NCBI GenBank assembly: GCA_900291925.1
Contig: UWYS01000003.1
Coordinates: 1,178,001 to 1,242,000, forward strand
Source of the DNA: Thecaphora thlaspeos
Taxonomy: Eukaryota; Basidiomycota; Ustilaginomycetes; Urocystidales; Glomosporiaceae
Direction of reading: 5' to 3'
DNA: 64,000 nt
Under the pieces are notes generated by a model. That model saw nothing but the letters and a program-made list of their open reading frames with translations, did no database searches and was not told the origin of the DNA. How positions within the stretch are numbered: the stretch's first letter is position 1; the number at the start of each line of letters is the position of its first letter. Shown here in pieces: positions 47,956-58,860 of the stretch. Position numbers and translations under genes: made by a program.

Positions 47956-48967
47956 CTACGCCGCCTGCGCCTCGGCCCTCTCCATCTCGTCGAGCTGGCG
48001 CCGCAGCGTCTCGCGCCGCAGCTTCAGCGCCTCTACCTCGTGTTCGGCCGTGAGGTTGGCCACCTCGAGCTGCAGACCGCTCGAGATCAGCTCCGTCCAG
48101 CGGCGCTCCAGCGTCGACAGCTTTCGCCCTGCCTCGGTCTGCTCGCCCTGGCGTGTGCGGTTGATGTTGTTGGTCAGGCTGCGCATCCCTTCGCCCGCAT
48201 CGGCGTACTGCTGCAGCATCGACTCTTGCTGGAAGTTGTGCAGGCGCCAAAGGTTCGAGCCGTACTTTCGCAGCAGCTCTACGTTCTTCAGCCTGCACAG
48301 CGGTGCGTCGGTCAAGCGCGGGTGAGAGGAATAGGTCCGTTCGAATTAGCACTCCTTCCGAGGCGCAGCAGTGGCGAGTCATAGGAAGCCCTCGGAGGCC
48401 ACTCACCGGATCTGCATGTGTCCGAGCTGTGCGGCCGCATTGTCCAATGCCTCGTTCCACTCTTCCTCGGAAGCCTCGAGCGCAGCGGCAGGCTGGGGGA
48501 GCGTGTATCTCGATGTGTCGAGCTGCTGCGATGCAGGCTGCCCGGCTGCGATGCGGTCATACTGGGCCCTGAGGTGCGGTCGAGACTGTGGCGAGGCGTG
48601 TGAATATCGAGAGACGACAAGGCGGAGCAGAGGTCAGCTTGGGCGTCGCGACGAGGCGAGCAAGGGGGCAAGGAAGGAGGGAGAGAGGGAGCCGACTTAC
48701 CAGGAAGAGTTCAAAGGCGGGTGGTAGGCGATCGTGTGCGGGTGCGGCGGTGCGCTTCTGTTCCTCTGCAATCTCGTGGTCGACGCGTGACCTGAGATTA
48801 TGGTGAGTCTCTAGTTCGCGGTCGTAGTATGGAAGCGCATCGGTGGAGTTGAGCGTGGCCGTGTAGGACGAGGAGCCAGGTTGCGCATCGGAGGGCGCTA
48901 GTGTGAGCGCCGTGGATGATGGTGATGATGTTGATGACGACGATGGTGCTCCTTGTGTCGATGTCAT
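47956..48967 (-). CDS. SPF27: Pre-mRNA splicing factor Spf27/BCAS2 (Cwf7)
   Basis: Core subunit of the Prp19/NineTeen complex that activates the spliceosome. Exons 48701-48967, 48407-48585 and 47956-48292 give 260 residues, near the family's 225-250. Family features: DALPYYDRELETHHNLRSRV near residue 50, RLPPAFELFL, the DTSRYTLPQP motif, EEEWNEALDNAAAQLGHMQI, then ELLRKYGSNLWRLHNFQQES. The last 100 residues are a predicted coiled coil (ERRWTELISSGLQLEVANLT and REETLRRQLDEMERAE-like heptads), used in binding Prp19/Cdc5. Exon 2 must start at 48585 (CACAG acceptor), because the nearer CTCAG breaks the frame. It shares a 382-bp divergent promoter with the complex I subunit gene. Confidence 0.94.
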
Positions 48968-49349
48968 TGTGAGAGTGCTGCGTGTGAGCGGGAGAGTCGG
49001 CCTGGTTGTAGAAGAGTGGCGATGGTGGGTGAGGATGGAGGCGAGCAGCGAGGCGGTCAGGGTGTGCAAGCAAAGGTCCAAGCCGAGCAGCGGTGGAGGC
49101 AGCGACCCTGGGGGGGATACTGTACCGTGCGAGAAATTACCATGCGAATCGACTCGGCTCCGGTGCACCCTTAGCAATCAAAGCGCGCAACAGCGGCGGC
49201 GGCGGCTGGTCGAGCTGGTCGAGCTGAGCGAGCTGAGCGAGCAGGCAACGCAGTCCAACGCCGCCTGACGCACTTCCTTCCTATCCCTCGCTTGCCCCCA
49301 TCCCCTTTCCCCCATCATCCCTCACCACCGTACACTCTCCTCACCCACC
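48968..49349. promoter_or_regulatory. Divergent promoter between SPF27 and 30 kDa complex I subunit
   Basis: 382 bp between two divergent ATGs. The complex I side is CT-rich immediately before its ATG (CCTATCCCTCGC...CTCACCCACC). The middle contains GGC and GAGCTG short repeats (49,195-49,240). No canonical TATA box was recognised. Confidence 0.55.
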
Positions 49350-50699
49350 ATGGCTGCCGCTAGATCGTCCGTTGGCGCACTCGCCTTTGCTTCCCGTGCG
49401 GCACTCCGCCCCAGCCTCACTCCTCGCTCCGCCATCGCCGTCGCCACCGCCACTACACCGATCCGCTCCTTTACCGCTTCCTCTATCTCCCGCGTAGCCC
49501 TCCAGGGCGACGGAAAGGGCGACAAGGGTGCGTCGCCATACGCCGCTTCACAAACCATCACTAGGCTGCTGTACCAGCCGCCTTTGCGAGCCTGCCCACT
49601 GACTTCCACAGCCCCTTGTTCTTGCCCCTCCCGCTCCTCGTTCTTATCCACCCTGCAGTCAGCACCGTCTCGCCTTACACCGAGCCCGCAGGCGCAAACG
49701 AGGCCGCAAAGTACATCGAGATCCAGGGACCCCTCCACGACTTTGGCAGCTACATCACTTCCTGTGCGTGTAGCGGTCAGACCACATCTGCCTTCTTGTC
49801 GTTCGGTCTCTTGCTCACCTCGCCTTTCTCGCTCTCCTTGCTCTCCTCGTCTCCCTCGCCGCTCTCTCGCCCTCCTCGCCCTGCCCCCTCGCAGGCCTTC
49901 CCAAGTTCATCCAGCAGTTCTCGGTCGTCAAGGACGAGCTGACCCTCTACGTCGCCCCCTCGGCCGTGCTGCCCACGCTCACCTTCCTGCGCGACCACTC
50001 GCAGACCCAGTTTCGCCAGTGCATCGACATCTCGGGCGCAGACTACCCCACCCGGTCTCAGCGCTTCGAGGTTGTCTACCACCTCCTCTCGCTCCAGTGG
50101 AACGCACGCATCCGCGTAAAGACGTACGCCGACGAGGTGCAGCCCGTCCCCAGTGCAACCGGAGTCTTCCGAAGCGCCGACTGGTGAGTCGCCCGCGCAG
50201 AGGGCGACCGACGTGCCAGCCTCTTGTCATCCCGACTGACCCGTCATGCTTCACCACCCCCTTCTGACAACGGCCAGGTACGAGCGAGAGATCTGGGACA
50301 TGTATGGCGTCTTTTTCGTTGGACACCCCGACCTGCGACGCATCCTTACCGACTACGGTGCGTTCTTGAGCTCCGCCTCTCCCTCCCCTCTTTCCACCGT
50401 CGCTGCCGTTCCTGTCCTCTTACATGGTTCCCCTCTGCTCCCGTCTCCCCTTCTTCCGCTCTTCCGCCACACAGGTTTCGAGGGCCACCCGCTCCGCAAA
50501 GACTTCCCGCTGACGGGCTACACAGAAGTGCGCTACGACGAGGAAAAGAAGCGCGTCGTCTCTGAACCTCTGCAGCTCACCCAGGCCTTCCGCAACTTTG
50601 AGGCAAAGTGCGTACCTTGGTCCCTTTTTCCCATCTCATTTCGTCCGTGCGTTGGTGGGGGACACCAACCGTGCTGACGGTGCTGACCACTTTTTCAAC

Positions 50700-50733
<34 letters not shown>

Positions 50734-50868
50734 CCTTTTCGCGTTCTCGTTTTTTTGGGTCCGCGTCACAGCTCGCCATGGGAACAAGTGGGCGAAGGTC
50801 AATCATACAAGCCCAAGGGATTCCAGCTTACACCTCCCAAGCCTAAGGAGGATGGCGAGAAGAAATAG
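49350..50868 (+). CDS. NDUFS3: NADH:ubiquinone oxidoreductase 30 kDa subunit (NDUFS3/NuoC)
   Basis: Matrix-arm core subunit of respiratory complex I. Exons 49350-49527, 49659-49763, 49895-50183, 50278-50357, 50475-50607 and 50772-50868 give 293 residues. The first 50 residues ([20 protein letters not shown]..., no acids, many Arg/Ser/Ala) are a mitochondrial presequence. The C-terminal half has the complex I 30 kDa signature: [39 protein letters not shown] and [20 protein letters not shown]. The tail [19 protein letters not shown] matches the family ending. Three introns use GTGCGT donors. The ATG sits in the context CACCATGG, which fits a strong start. Confidence 0.96.
50703..50733. repeat. 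31-T homopolymer in the last intron of the 30 kDa subunit gene
   Basis: An uninterrupted run of T between the donor at 50608 and acceptor at 50771, acting as an extreme polypyrimidine tract; its length may be imprecise because of sequencing error. Confidence 0.85.
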
Positions 50869-51509
50869 TTCTACCCCTGTCACCTTCATGTCCGATCCTC
50901 GTCATTACACATCGTTTTGCAAGAGATGAAAGCTGTAGTGCGTGCCACGACCCCATTTGAAATGCCAGAAACCTCTTGCTATTTTGACCAAAGTTGTCCC
51001 GGTCAAGGTTTGTTATGGATTTTATTTTTATTTTTATTTTATCTTGGCGCGATGCAATGCGGTTCAAAGCAAGTCTGAGGTTGGTGGGAATGAAAACGAT
51101 ACATGACGACGTCGAATCTCTCTCTGAAGACGCTGTTACATATTCCCGAACGAATTGGTTGAGTATCGATTAATTGAGTATACAAATTTAGTGGTAAGTG
51201 ACGTTTCATCCTTTGAAGGGATCGCGTGGGGTTTTTTTAGGGTTAGGAATCCAACCCGTCGGAATAAATGACGATTACCGAGAGATGTTTTTGAACCTTG
51301 TACATGGGTATTGCGAGATACGACGGAAATGATGAGAGGAACACATGGATGATTTGATGTGGAAAGGAGAGGGGAGGGATGGGGGGGGGGGGTTGGTACG
51401 TGATGCGGAGTGTGAGGCGCTATGTGGGAGAATCAGGTGCAAAGGATGAGGGTGACTCAGTCGTCGAGGCGCCAATCGGAGGGGAACGATTCGTCGTGGT
51501 GCTGCCTGC
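50869..51509. other. Convergent 3' regions
   Basis: 641 bp between converging stop codons. It is AT-richer than average, with TTTTATTTTTATTTTTATTT near 51,020 and a 12-G run at 51381-51392. Both terminators are expected here. Confidence 0.6.
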
Positions 51510-54500
51510 CTAGCAGGGGAACCAGGTCTCGGCGAGTTTGACCTCGCCCGGTGTCTGTGCAGATAGGTCGGATGAAGCAGTGCGGCGGTTGAAGTGGATA
51601 GTCGTCTGCAACATGCTGCCGGCGGGCTCAACTCGCTCCAGGACAGGATAGGCTCCTTTGTAGCCGGAAACGTGGAGGGCCGTGAAGCTGTGGTGCTCAT
51701 CGCGTCGGTTGTGTTCGATCCAGTTGGTAACCATGCCCGTAATTTCACCTACAGCGGCCGTGCCCAGCGCGGCAGAAACCCTGGTTGGTTCCTCGAGCTC
51801 AGTGACGGAGGTGAAGAGTCGATTGGGGCGATTCGTCTCTAGACCTTGGTCCATCACTATGATCAGCGAGCGTTCGTCGAACGCGTCGCTGCCCCTGTCG
51901 ACGCTCGGACCCCAGACGTTGCACCGTACCGAAAGGATACTACAGGCGGCTCGAGGCATGGTCGCTTGCTCGGCCGAGGCTGACGCTGCTGCTGGCAGCC
52001 CCACACCTACCTGGTCGAGACGCCGCTTCTTGTTACCGTGCCTGGCAACGTCGACCACGAGTTTGGGCAATGTGACCGTCGAGCTCAGCTTTGACTGAAA
52101 AACAATGTAGGAGAACCGTCTTGCGTCCAGAGGTTCGTCGAGAGCGCCACGGTACACCGGGATGAGGCCATCGATGCCTGACTGTTGGCTATGACATTGT
52201 AGGGCCGCCGTCCTCGCCCACATGGCCTGAAGTTTCTCGCTGCTCAGCGAGGGCCCCCATTGGTCAGCAGATACACACACGAGAAGCATAGCAACAGTCA
52301 GTCGTCGGTCTATCTGTCTCTCGATCCTTGCTTGGGCCAGCTTGTGCGCCACCCTTACTACTCACCTGGTAATGCTATCGCCCAAGTGTCGGCAAGGTAC
52401 GAAGTGCGAGAAGCTCACCCATGCGCCTTGGAGCCGCGCCTGGAGCTGCCCTATTTCGTCCGGATTGCCGAGCCCAAAGCCTTCGCCAAGGTGTACCTTG
52501 AGGAAGTCCGATGCCGGGATCGAAGGCGCCCGATACTGCTGCCGGGGTATGTCGAGGGTCGCGTAGTCCCGGGCCAGGACAAGAACGAACCGAGAGAGAA
52601 ATTCGCCGAGATTACCGCGATCCAGCAACTGACCTTTGAGGATTAGATCTTGGACGAGGGAGCAGGCTGCCTGGCCGTAGGTCTCCGGCGTGTCCATCAG
52701 AGCTTGGTGCGCCGCAAGAGATACCGCTGGCTCGCTTGCGGGCATCGTCGAGATCCTGCCCGACTCGTCAAGGTCTCTACCGATGCGGAGATGTTTGCGG
52801 ACCGCATCGGAAGAGAGGTTACTCTCACAAACCGCCTTGATCATCAAAGGGGTAACCTTTACTGGGTCTGTAGGACTCCGGAGGGCATCGTAGTGCTCGC
52901 AAATGAGCTCCAACCAGACACGATGCGAGAATGCAGCGACGACATGGTTGAGGTTTCGAGGATTAAACTCTGCCCCGCAGAAAAGATTCATCCTCGCGTA
53001 CCTGATAAGATCAGCGGGCCGAGATGTGTTCCAGAGCTTCAATCGACGTCGACGATGGAAAAGGAAAAAATTTGAATGAGACAGGTCGGTCTGGGCGGTA
53101 GCAGCGACGCTTTATGAAGCCGGTGTGAGAAAGAGGCCACCGTGACCTGCACAGAATGGCACTTACAGGTCTACCAAACTTCTTGAGTCGTTCATAATCC
53201 AAGCATGCATTTGCCGAAGCAGGGGGTGCTCCAAGACCAACATCGACGTCGAGTGGAAGCGTGGAAAAAAGCGGCAAGGGTGGATGGTCGTGCAGGTGTT
53301 CTGAGGAGTCCGCCGGGCCGGTCAGGGTCGTGATCCCTGTAAAAGTGTCCATGAGGAGTGCCCAGATGCGAAGGCGTGACTGGCACCGAGACATGGAAAA
53401 GAGCGCCCGGCGCAGGTGCATGAGGCGGATGCCATCGTGGGAGTCGAGATAGTCAGCCTCGTCTAGGACGAGGAAAAAGGTCGGCGTGTTGAGGTAGTAG
53501 GATTTGACCGTCTCGTCTAGGTGACGGCAGGCGTCGAGATCTACCCTAGCTCTTTCGATCTTCTCGGCAAGCTTTTCTGCCGGTCCGGTGCACCATTGCA
53601 CCACGAGTGCGTCGGCGAGCGAGGCGATATCGTGTTCATACCTGTCGATGAGTGCCTGGACCTCTTCGTTTGGGTAGCGGACCCTCATCCCGCCCATCGA
53701 GGCCCTTTGCGTTGCGTCTGCTTCGACATCTGTGAAGAGTTGTGTCTGGTCCGGGTTTTGCTGGCCCTCGACAATCGCCCACCGCGTCCAGAAGCGAGAC
53801 AGCGATGGATCGCTCGTCGTATCGTTTGTCTCCTGGGCAAGTCAATCGAGCAGGTAGGCGAGAAAAGCCGTCGCAGCCACTTGGCGGTGGACGTCACTAT
53901 CCGGTCTGGTGCGCGTGCAAAACTTTGTGGCCGGATCATCGCCAAGAGGGGAGCCCTTCCTAGCCGAACGAACCGGGGGGCGGAAGCAGATCGACAGGCC
54001 AGGGAGGAGCTTTAGCACCTCATTTGCCATGCAGCTCTTCCCGGTGCCGCTCGACTGGACGACATGAATGATGCGACCGTACCTCGAGTACACCGCCTCT
54101 CCGGCCTTGTAGTGTCAGAAAAGACCCTCGTCTCGTGTGGCGATGCGGGTAAGCAGCGCGAAATGCACCTAACCCTTCATAGGCTCGGCAAGAAAAACGT
54201 GCGACTCGCGTTTCAAGGATACGGCGTCTTCGTCCCTGCAGACGACCTATCAGGGACGGGGATGAAGATGTGCGTAGAAGACTCTGGTAAGAAGCGAAGC
54301 AGGGGCGTGCGACACGTAGGCCGTGGCTCGACGGGCAGATGCATTTGCCCCTCACGTTCGACCATGTGTCTCGACTGGAGATGGCCCGGCGAGAAAAGAC
54401 CCTAGTGGGGGTGTCTGAGCGTCAGTGGATCGAAGGAGGCCCGAGGCAAGATTGTCGGTCCGACTTACCGATGCCTGTGTGTATGAGGCGAAGGAGCGCG

Positions 54501-54957
54501 TCGGGCAGCGACATGTCGTCGCGGTGGGCAGCGCATGTGCTAACTCGGCGTAGAGCTTGTCGGCCGGGATCACATGTCTTCTCGTCCAATGGCTGAGTAG
54601 TCGCTTGGAGAGCCACGGCGGCAGGTTGTCTTCGAGCGCCACGAGAGCTTTGAGGAAACGCTCGAAACACCAACGAACAACCTCTTGGCAGTCACGGGTG
54701 CCTGGATCTATTTCGTCGCGTGACGCGGTCGCGTTGGCGCGCTCCTTGACAATGTCGAAGGCGCTCTCGAGTGCGACGCTGAGTTGCTTGCGCGATAGCT
54801 TTAGCAGTGCTAGCGTTGGCTCGCGATCCGAGGAGTCAAGCAGCGTAGCAAGGTAGTCTCGTTTGGCGTTGTGGTCTGGCGAGGCCACATGGCGAGCGGC
54901 AGTCAGTGGCAGCATGGATGTGTGATTGATGTTGTCGTCGGGACGGCGGATGGTCAT
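51510..54957 (-). pseudogene. P-loop NTPase-like protein of the fungal RHS/Crinkler-type family, probably decaying
   Basis: The clearest coding blocks on the minus strand are 54469-54957 (N-terminal), the P-loop region (VVQSSGTGKSCMANEV at 54031-54063), an exon running to 53167, then 52366-53036 and 51510 to about 52326 (end ...AETWFPC). Internal joins at 53036/53167 and 52366 have good splice sites (KKFGRP joined to LWNTSRPADL). LVLDEADYLDS in the middle block resembles a Walker B segment. This order, with a ...VQSSGTGKS P-loop, recalls a lineage-expanded family in basidiomycetes related to RHS/Crinkler-type proteins; that is family memory, not a search. An in-frame TGA lies at 53842-53844 within the exon that follows the P-loop, and no frame joins 54100-54468 cleanly. 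Either a weak 52-nt intron removes the stop or the copy is degraded. No restored protein is proposed. Confidence 0.55.
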
Positions 54958-56161
54958 GGCGTCCCGGCAAGCTGACACACCATGCGGCCGAGAGAGGGGC
55001 AGGCAGGAGAGGAGGGCAAAGGCATGGACATAGACTGCAGGAGGGAGGGCTCAAAGCCCGAGCTCGAAAGGCTCCTGGCCCGCCTTAATGGCCGGGCGAG
55101 CGCAGAGCGGGAGGCCCAGGCGGCCAGGCCGCGAAGGTGGGATTCAGGCGGGAAGACGATCTTTGTGCGGTGCGCTACGGGCAGGAGAGAGAGAGAGAGG
55201 ATGGAGGACGAGGAGGGCCGCGCCAGCGGTGGATCAGCCCACTCAGACGCTCACGCCCCGCGAGCGGCACGTGATCCAAGTCAAGGGTCCGCCGGGGTCG
55301 GGGATCGGGGATGGGGGGATCGGGTGGCAAAAGGTGTGCTGTTTGTGTTGGGTGTCGAGGGGAGAGGGGTTTCTTTGGCGGAATGATGCAGCGGGAGAGG
55401 GTGATGAAGGGCGGCGGTGATGGTGGTGATGTTGGTGGTGGGACGGCATACTCTGCAAGAAGGGGGGAGGTCCGTGCTTGGCTGACGGGTGTGCAATCAC
55501 AAATGCGACGACAAATGCTGCACGTCCCTGTTTAGCAACAGAGAGCCTTTACCACACGCGCACGAGTGCGGAATTGTGAAACGCGCGCCACGCTCTGCTA
55601 CTTCGTCCAACGGCTGTGCAAGTATTAAAGATGCCTTCAATGCCACCAACCTATCTCAAGACCCCACCGACGTATCACTCTGCCACGAGCAGACGAATCT
55701 CATCCGTCCCTATTTCGCATCGCTACTCTTTGACACCTCACACCTCTATCACTTCTGTTGCTTGATCGTTCATTTTACTTCCTTCGACAAAACACGCCAG
55801 ATTGAAGCGCGAGTGATGCCATCTTTACATGAACTTGTACGACCAGATGGCGAGCGAAACAAAGGGTGGGGTAGGAGCCGTCGTTAAGAAACAGGGTCAC
55901 GAGAGTGTGAAATGGTGGTATATATGTGGAAAAGCTGGGACGGGGCTTGCTGGATGCGAGGGAGAGGGAGAGAGATGCAGAGGATAGGAAAATGGGTCCG
56001 GTCGAATGGGCATCTCATGACCAAATGGTCCGAGGCAAGTTGGAGCATAGAAAGAGAGGGAGAGGGGAAGAAGGAGAGAGGAAGAGGGGAAGGAGAGAGG
56101 GAGAGAGAAACAAGGCAAAGGAGAAGACGAGACGCCGACAATGGCAGCGACTTGGCGCTCT
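54958..56161. other. Intergenic region, no supported gene
   Basis: 1.2 kb between the RHS/Crinkler-like locus and the Cut8 gene's stop. It contains GA-rich tracts near 55,190-55,205 and 56,045-56,115. Open frames start without ATG or lack motifs. No RNA gene was recognised. Confidence 0.55.
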
Positions 56162-58169
56162 CTAGAGCTCCTCTTCGTCGTCGTCCATTGAAGATCCACG
56201 CGTGCGCTTCGTGCTGCCCCCCGCTGCTGTCGGTGCGGTAGATGGCTGCTGTCGCTGCTGCGGCTGGGAGGCGTGCCTGTGAAGCTGGTTGGAGTCTGCC
56301 GCCTCATGGTTGACCGCGGGCCGGCTCGCGGCGGGCGTAAAGGCCCGCTGCACGGCCGGACCATGCCCTCCGCCGACGAGCCAGCCGAGGTCTCGTTCCA
56401 GCCGGTTTCGCACCTCATCCATCGCCTCCCGGATGATGGTCTCTTCCGCCTTCAGCGACGAGGGATTGCGGTCCGAGGCTCCCTGCGAGTTGACCGTGTC
56501 GAGCGCCCGGGCCCAGCCAAGTACGACCTCCTGTCCAAACATCCGGCCTTCGACATTGACTGCCAGGTCCAAACGCTCCACCAGGACCGTCCACTGCTTG
56601 AGCAGAGCGGGCATCAGGGTCGACAGCAACGCATCGGGCGATACGGGCGAGGTGTAAATGTCCGGGATCCGTTCCGCCAGGTTGGAGTGCTTGGTTGACC
56701 GCGCTTGCTGCTGCGCGTTGGCGGCGGGCGATGCCTGGACGGACGAAACCGCCGCTATCGAGCCCGATGCGGCGCTCGAGCCCGAGCCCGAGCCAGCACC
56801 GAAGCCGAAGCCAAACGACGTCAAGGCGCTGTCCGGACGCAGCGCACTGAACGACAGGCCGCTCTTGGGGATCGCCGGTAAGAGCGTGTGCAGCCGGAGC
56901 ACGCGGAGCGTGAGGGCGTGGAGGAAGGTGAAGGTGGTGGCAGGGTGCACCTCTTCCCGTTTGGCGGCGGCATTCGCGCCGTCCCGCTTCGACGAGTCCA
57001 GTTCGCTGACAAAGAAGGGCAGGTAGCTGAGGGCGGCGTCGGAGAAGGCGGCAAGCGGCGTGCGGACTCGGCTCCACGTGTACTCGTCTCGAACCCCCGC
57101 TGCGCCGCCGGCGACGACAAACGGAATGGCCGCGCGGACATTCTTTTCGGCCTCGTCGAGCGCCGTCTCGACCGACTCGAGTGAAGGCGTGGGGAGGAGC
57201 GAGAGGATCTGGGCGCTGAGGTTAGGATCCTTGCTCTGTGCGAGCAGGTTCATCAGCATCGACAGCAGAGAGGCCTTGTCGACGGATGCTGCGGATCAGA
57301 AGAAAGATCAGGCGGACGGGGTGCGAGAGAGATAGAAGTAGGGAGGGCAACGTCAGCGTTGCGTTCAGTGTTGTGAGGAAGGATGGAAGATCGTGTCTTT
57401 TCGCGCTTCGCAACTCACCGAGCATCTTGCCGAGATCGACGTCCAGGCCGGACATGCGCCCCTTGCCGGGGTTGGTTGTTGGTCGTGCGATGGCCGAGGT
57501 GTCTGTCGTGGTCGAGGTTCCCCAGGTGGGTCGTGCGAAGCCAGTTCCGGCGGCCTGGGGAGAGGCGGGGAAGAGGGACGCGGCGCGCATCCGCTTCGAT
57601 GCCGACGCCAGCACCCTCTTTCCCCCGACGGCGGCCAGCGAGAGCTCCGAGGTGCCGGGGCTACCGCGCATCCGAGGCGAGAGGGAGTGCTGTGCTGATG
57701 CCTGGTTCATATCTTCGTCGTCCTCGTTGGCACCGTCCTCGTCGAGGTCGCGGCGGCGCTTAGCATCGCCCCTGCGAGGGGAGTGGATCATCGAGCTTAG
57801 GGAGGGCGAGGCGAAAGAGTTGGCCAGGGCCGAGGCCGCTGCGAACGAGGAGTTGAGGTGGCTGCTGCTGCTGCTACTGCTGATGCCGGCGTTGTTGTTG
57901 TTGTTGTCGCCGAAAGAGGAGCCGAAGCCGAAGCCGAAGCCAAGGGGGCTGGGAGCATGGTGTACGGGGGTGGCGTTAAAGGGAATCTGATGGGACGAGG
58001 GGCCGGAGGAGGCGCCTGGGCCCGTGCTGCTGTGGGCGCTGGCAAAGGCGGGCGAGCTGGAGCGGGAAGGTGTGGATGGCATCTGGAAGGCGGGGCTATT
58101 GTTATCGTTTGCCAGCGACTGCGGGCGGTGCAGCAAGAGGGGTGAAGAGTGGAAGCCAGGATACGGCAT
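56162..58169 (-). CDS. CUT8: Cut8/Sts1 nuclear proteasome-tethering protein
   Basis: Family members hold the 26S proteasome in the nucleus and are needed for chromosome segregation. Exons 57419-58169 and 56162-57288 (130-nt intron) give 625 residues, longer than the 260-400 of yeasts. The N-terminal start MPYPGFHSSPLLLHRP is typical of the family. Two basic clusters (DAKRRRDL near residue 138 and GKRVLASASKRMR) are likely NLSs. The conserved helical core (residues about 250-390) has DKASLLSMLMNLLAQ, PTPSLESVETALDEAEKNV, DEYTWSRVRTPLAAF and TTFTFLHALTLRVLRLHTLL. Unusual GFGFGF-type repeats occur twice, at residues about 70 (GFGFGFGSSFG) and about 400 (FGFGFGAGSGSG). It is divergent from CIA30. 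The N-terminal frame is open upstream without another ATG. Confidence 0.88.
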
Positions 58170-58860
58170 GTTGCGAGCCTCGGCGGGGTGAAGCGGTGAG
58201 CTTGGGGTCGAGGGTTTCGTCGTCGTCGTCCAAGACGAAGAGGGTGATGCCAGCGCTGCTTCTGCTACGGCTATCGTTGCTGCCAAGAAGGGGTATGCAG
58301 TGGGAGGAGGCGGAATGGCGCCAAGCTTTGCAAGAAGGGGTGGTGAAAGTGCAATGAATGGGGGAAGGCTGAGTGTTTGGGTTGCTTACGAGCAAGCGAG
58401 GGAGCGGGCGTGGGAGATAGAAGACGGGTGGTGTATGGCGTGGTGGATTGAAGGAGGCGAACGAGGGCAGGAAGGCGATGGCGATGGCGATGGCGGTGGG
58501 AGAAGGGCGAGCGTGAGGGTAAGAAATGATTATTGTCGGTGGGCGCGCCTGTTAATTGAGAGAGGACTCACCAGAAACCAGAGCTCTCCAGACTCTCTCC
58601 ACGACTCAGACTCTACACGCTGACCTGACCTCTGACCGCTCACCCTTTGGACAATTTTGGAGCGGGCAGACGACGCTGCGAGGTGGCCCCCCCCCCCAGC
58701 GCTCCAGCCACGCGCACGCCAAAAATTGCGATCACGCCCAACGCACGCTCACCTCCACCTCTCGGCGTCGTCAGCCGGCATCTGGCCACGCTCCGCGGCT
58801 CCGCGGCACGCTACTTACCACCACCACCGCCGCCACCCGCCCATCCACCAGCTAGCAAAC
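58170..58860. promoter_or_regulatory. Divergent promoter between CUT8 and CIA30
   Basis: 691 bp between two divergent ATGs. It includes GATGGC repeats at 58474-58497 on the CUT8 side and a run of ten C near 58,687-58,696 on the CIA30 side, followed by CCACC repeats directly before the CIA30 ATG. No canonical TATA box was recognised. Confidence 0.55.
58474..58497. repeat. GATGGC hexanucleotide repeat upstream of CUT8
   Basis: Three to four units, about 310 bp upstream of the CUT8 ATG and in the same orientation relative to the gene as the repeats at 26,821 and 32,615. Confidence 0.85.

Noticed and set aside
55489..55887. 132-residue plus-strand frame with Cys pairs near its start
   Set aside because: It begins at a GTG rather than an ATG, and the Cys pairs are isolated; no family recognised.
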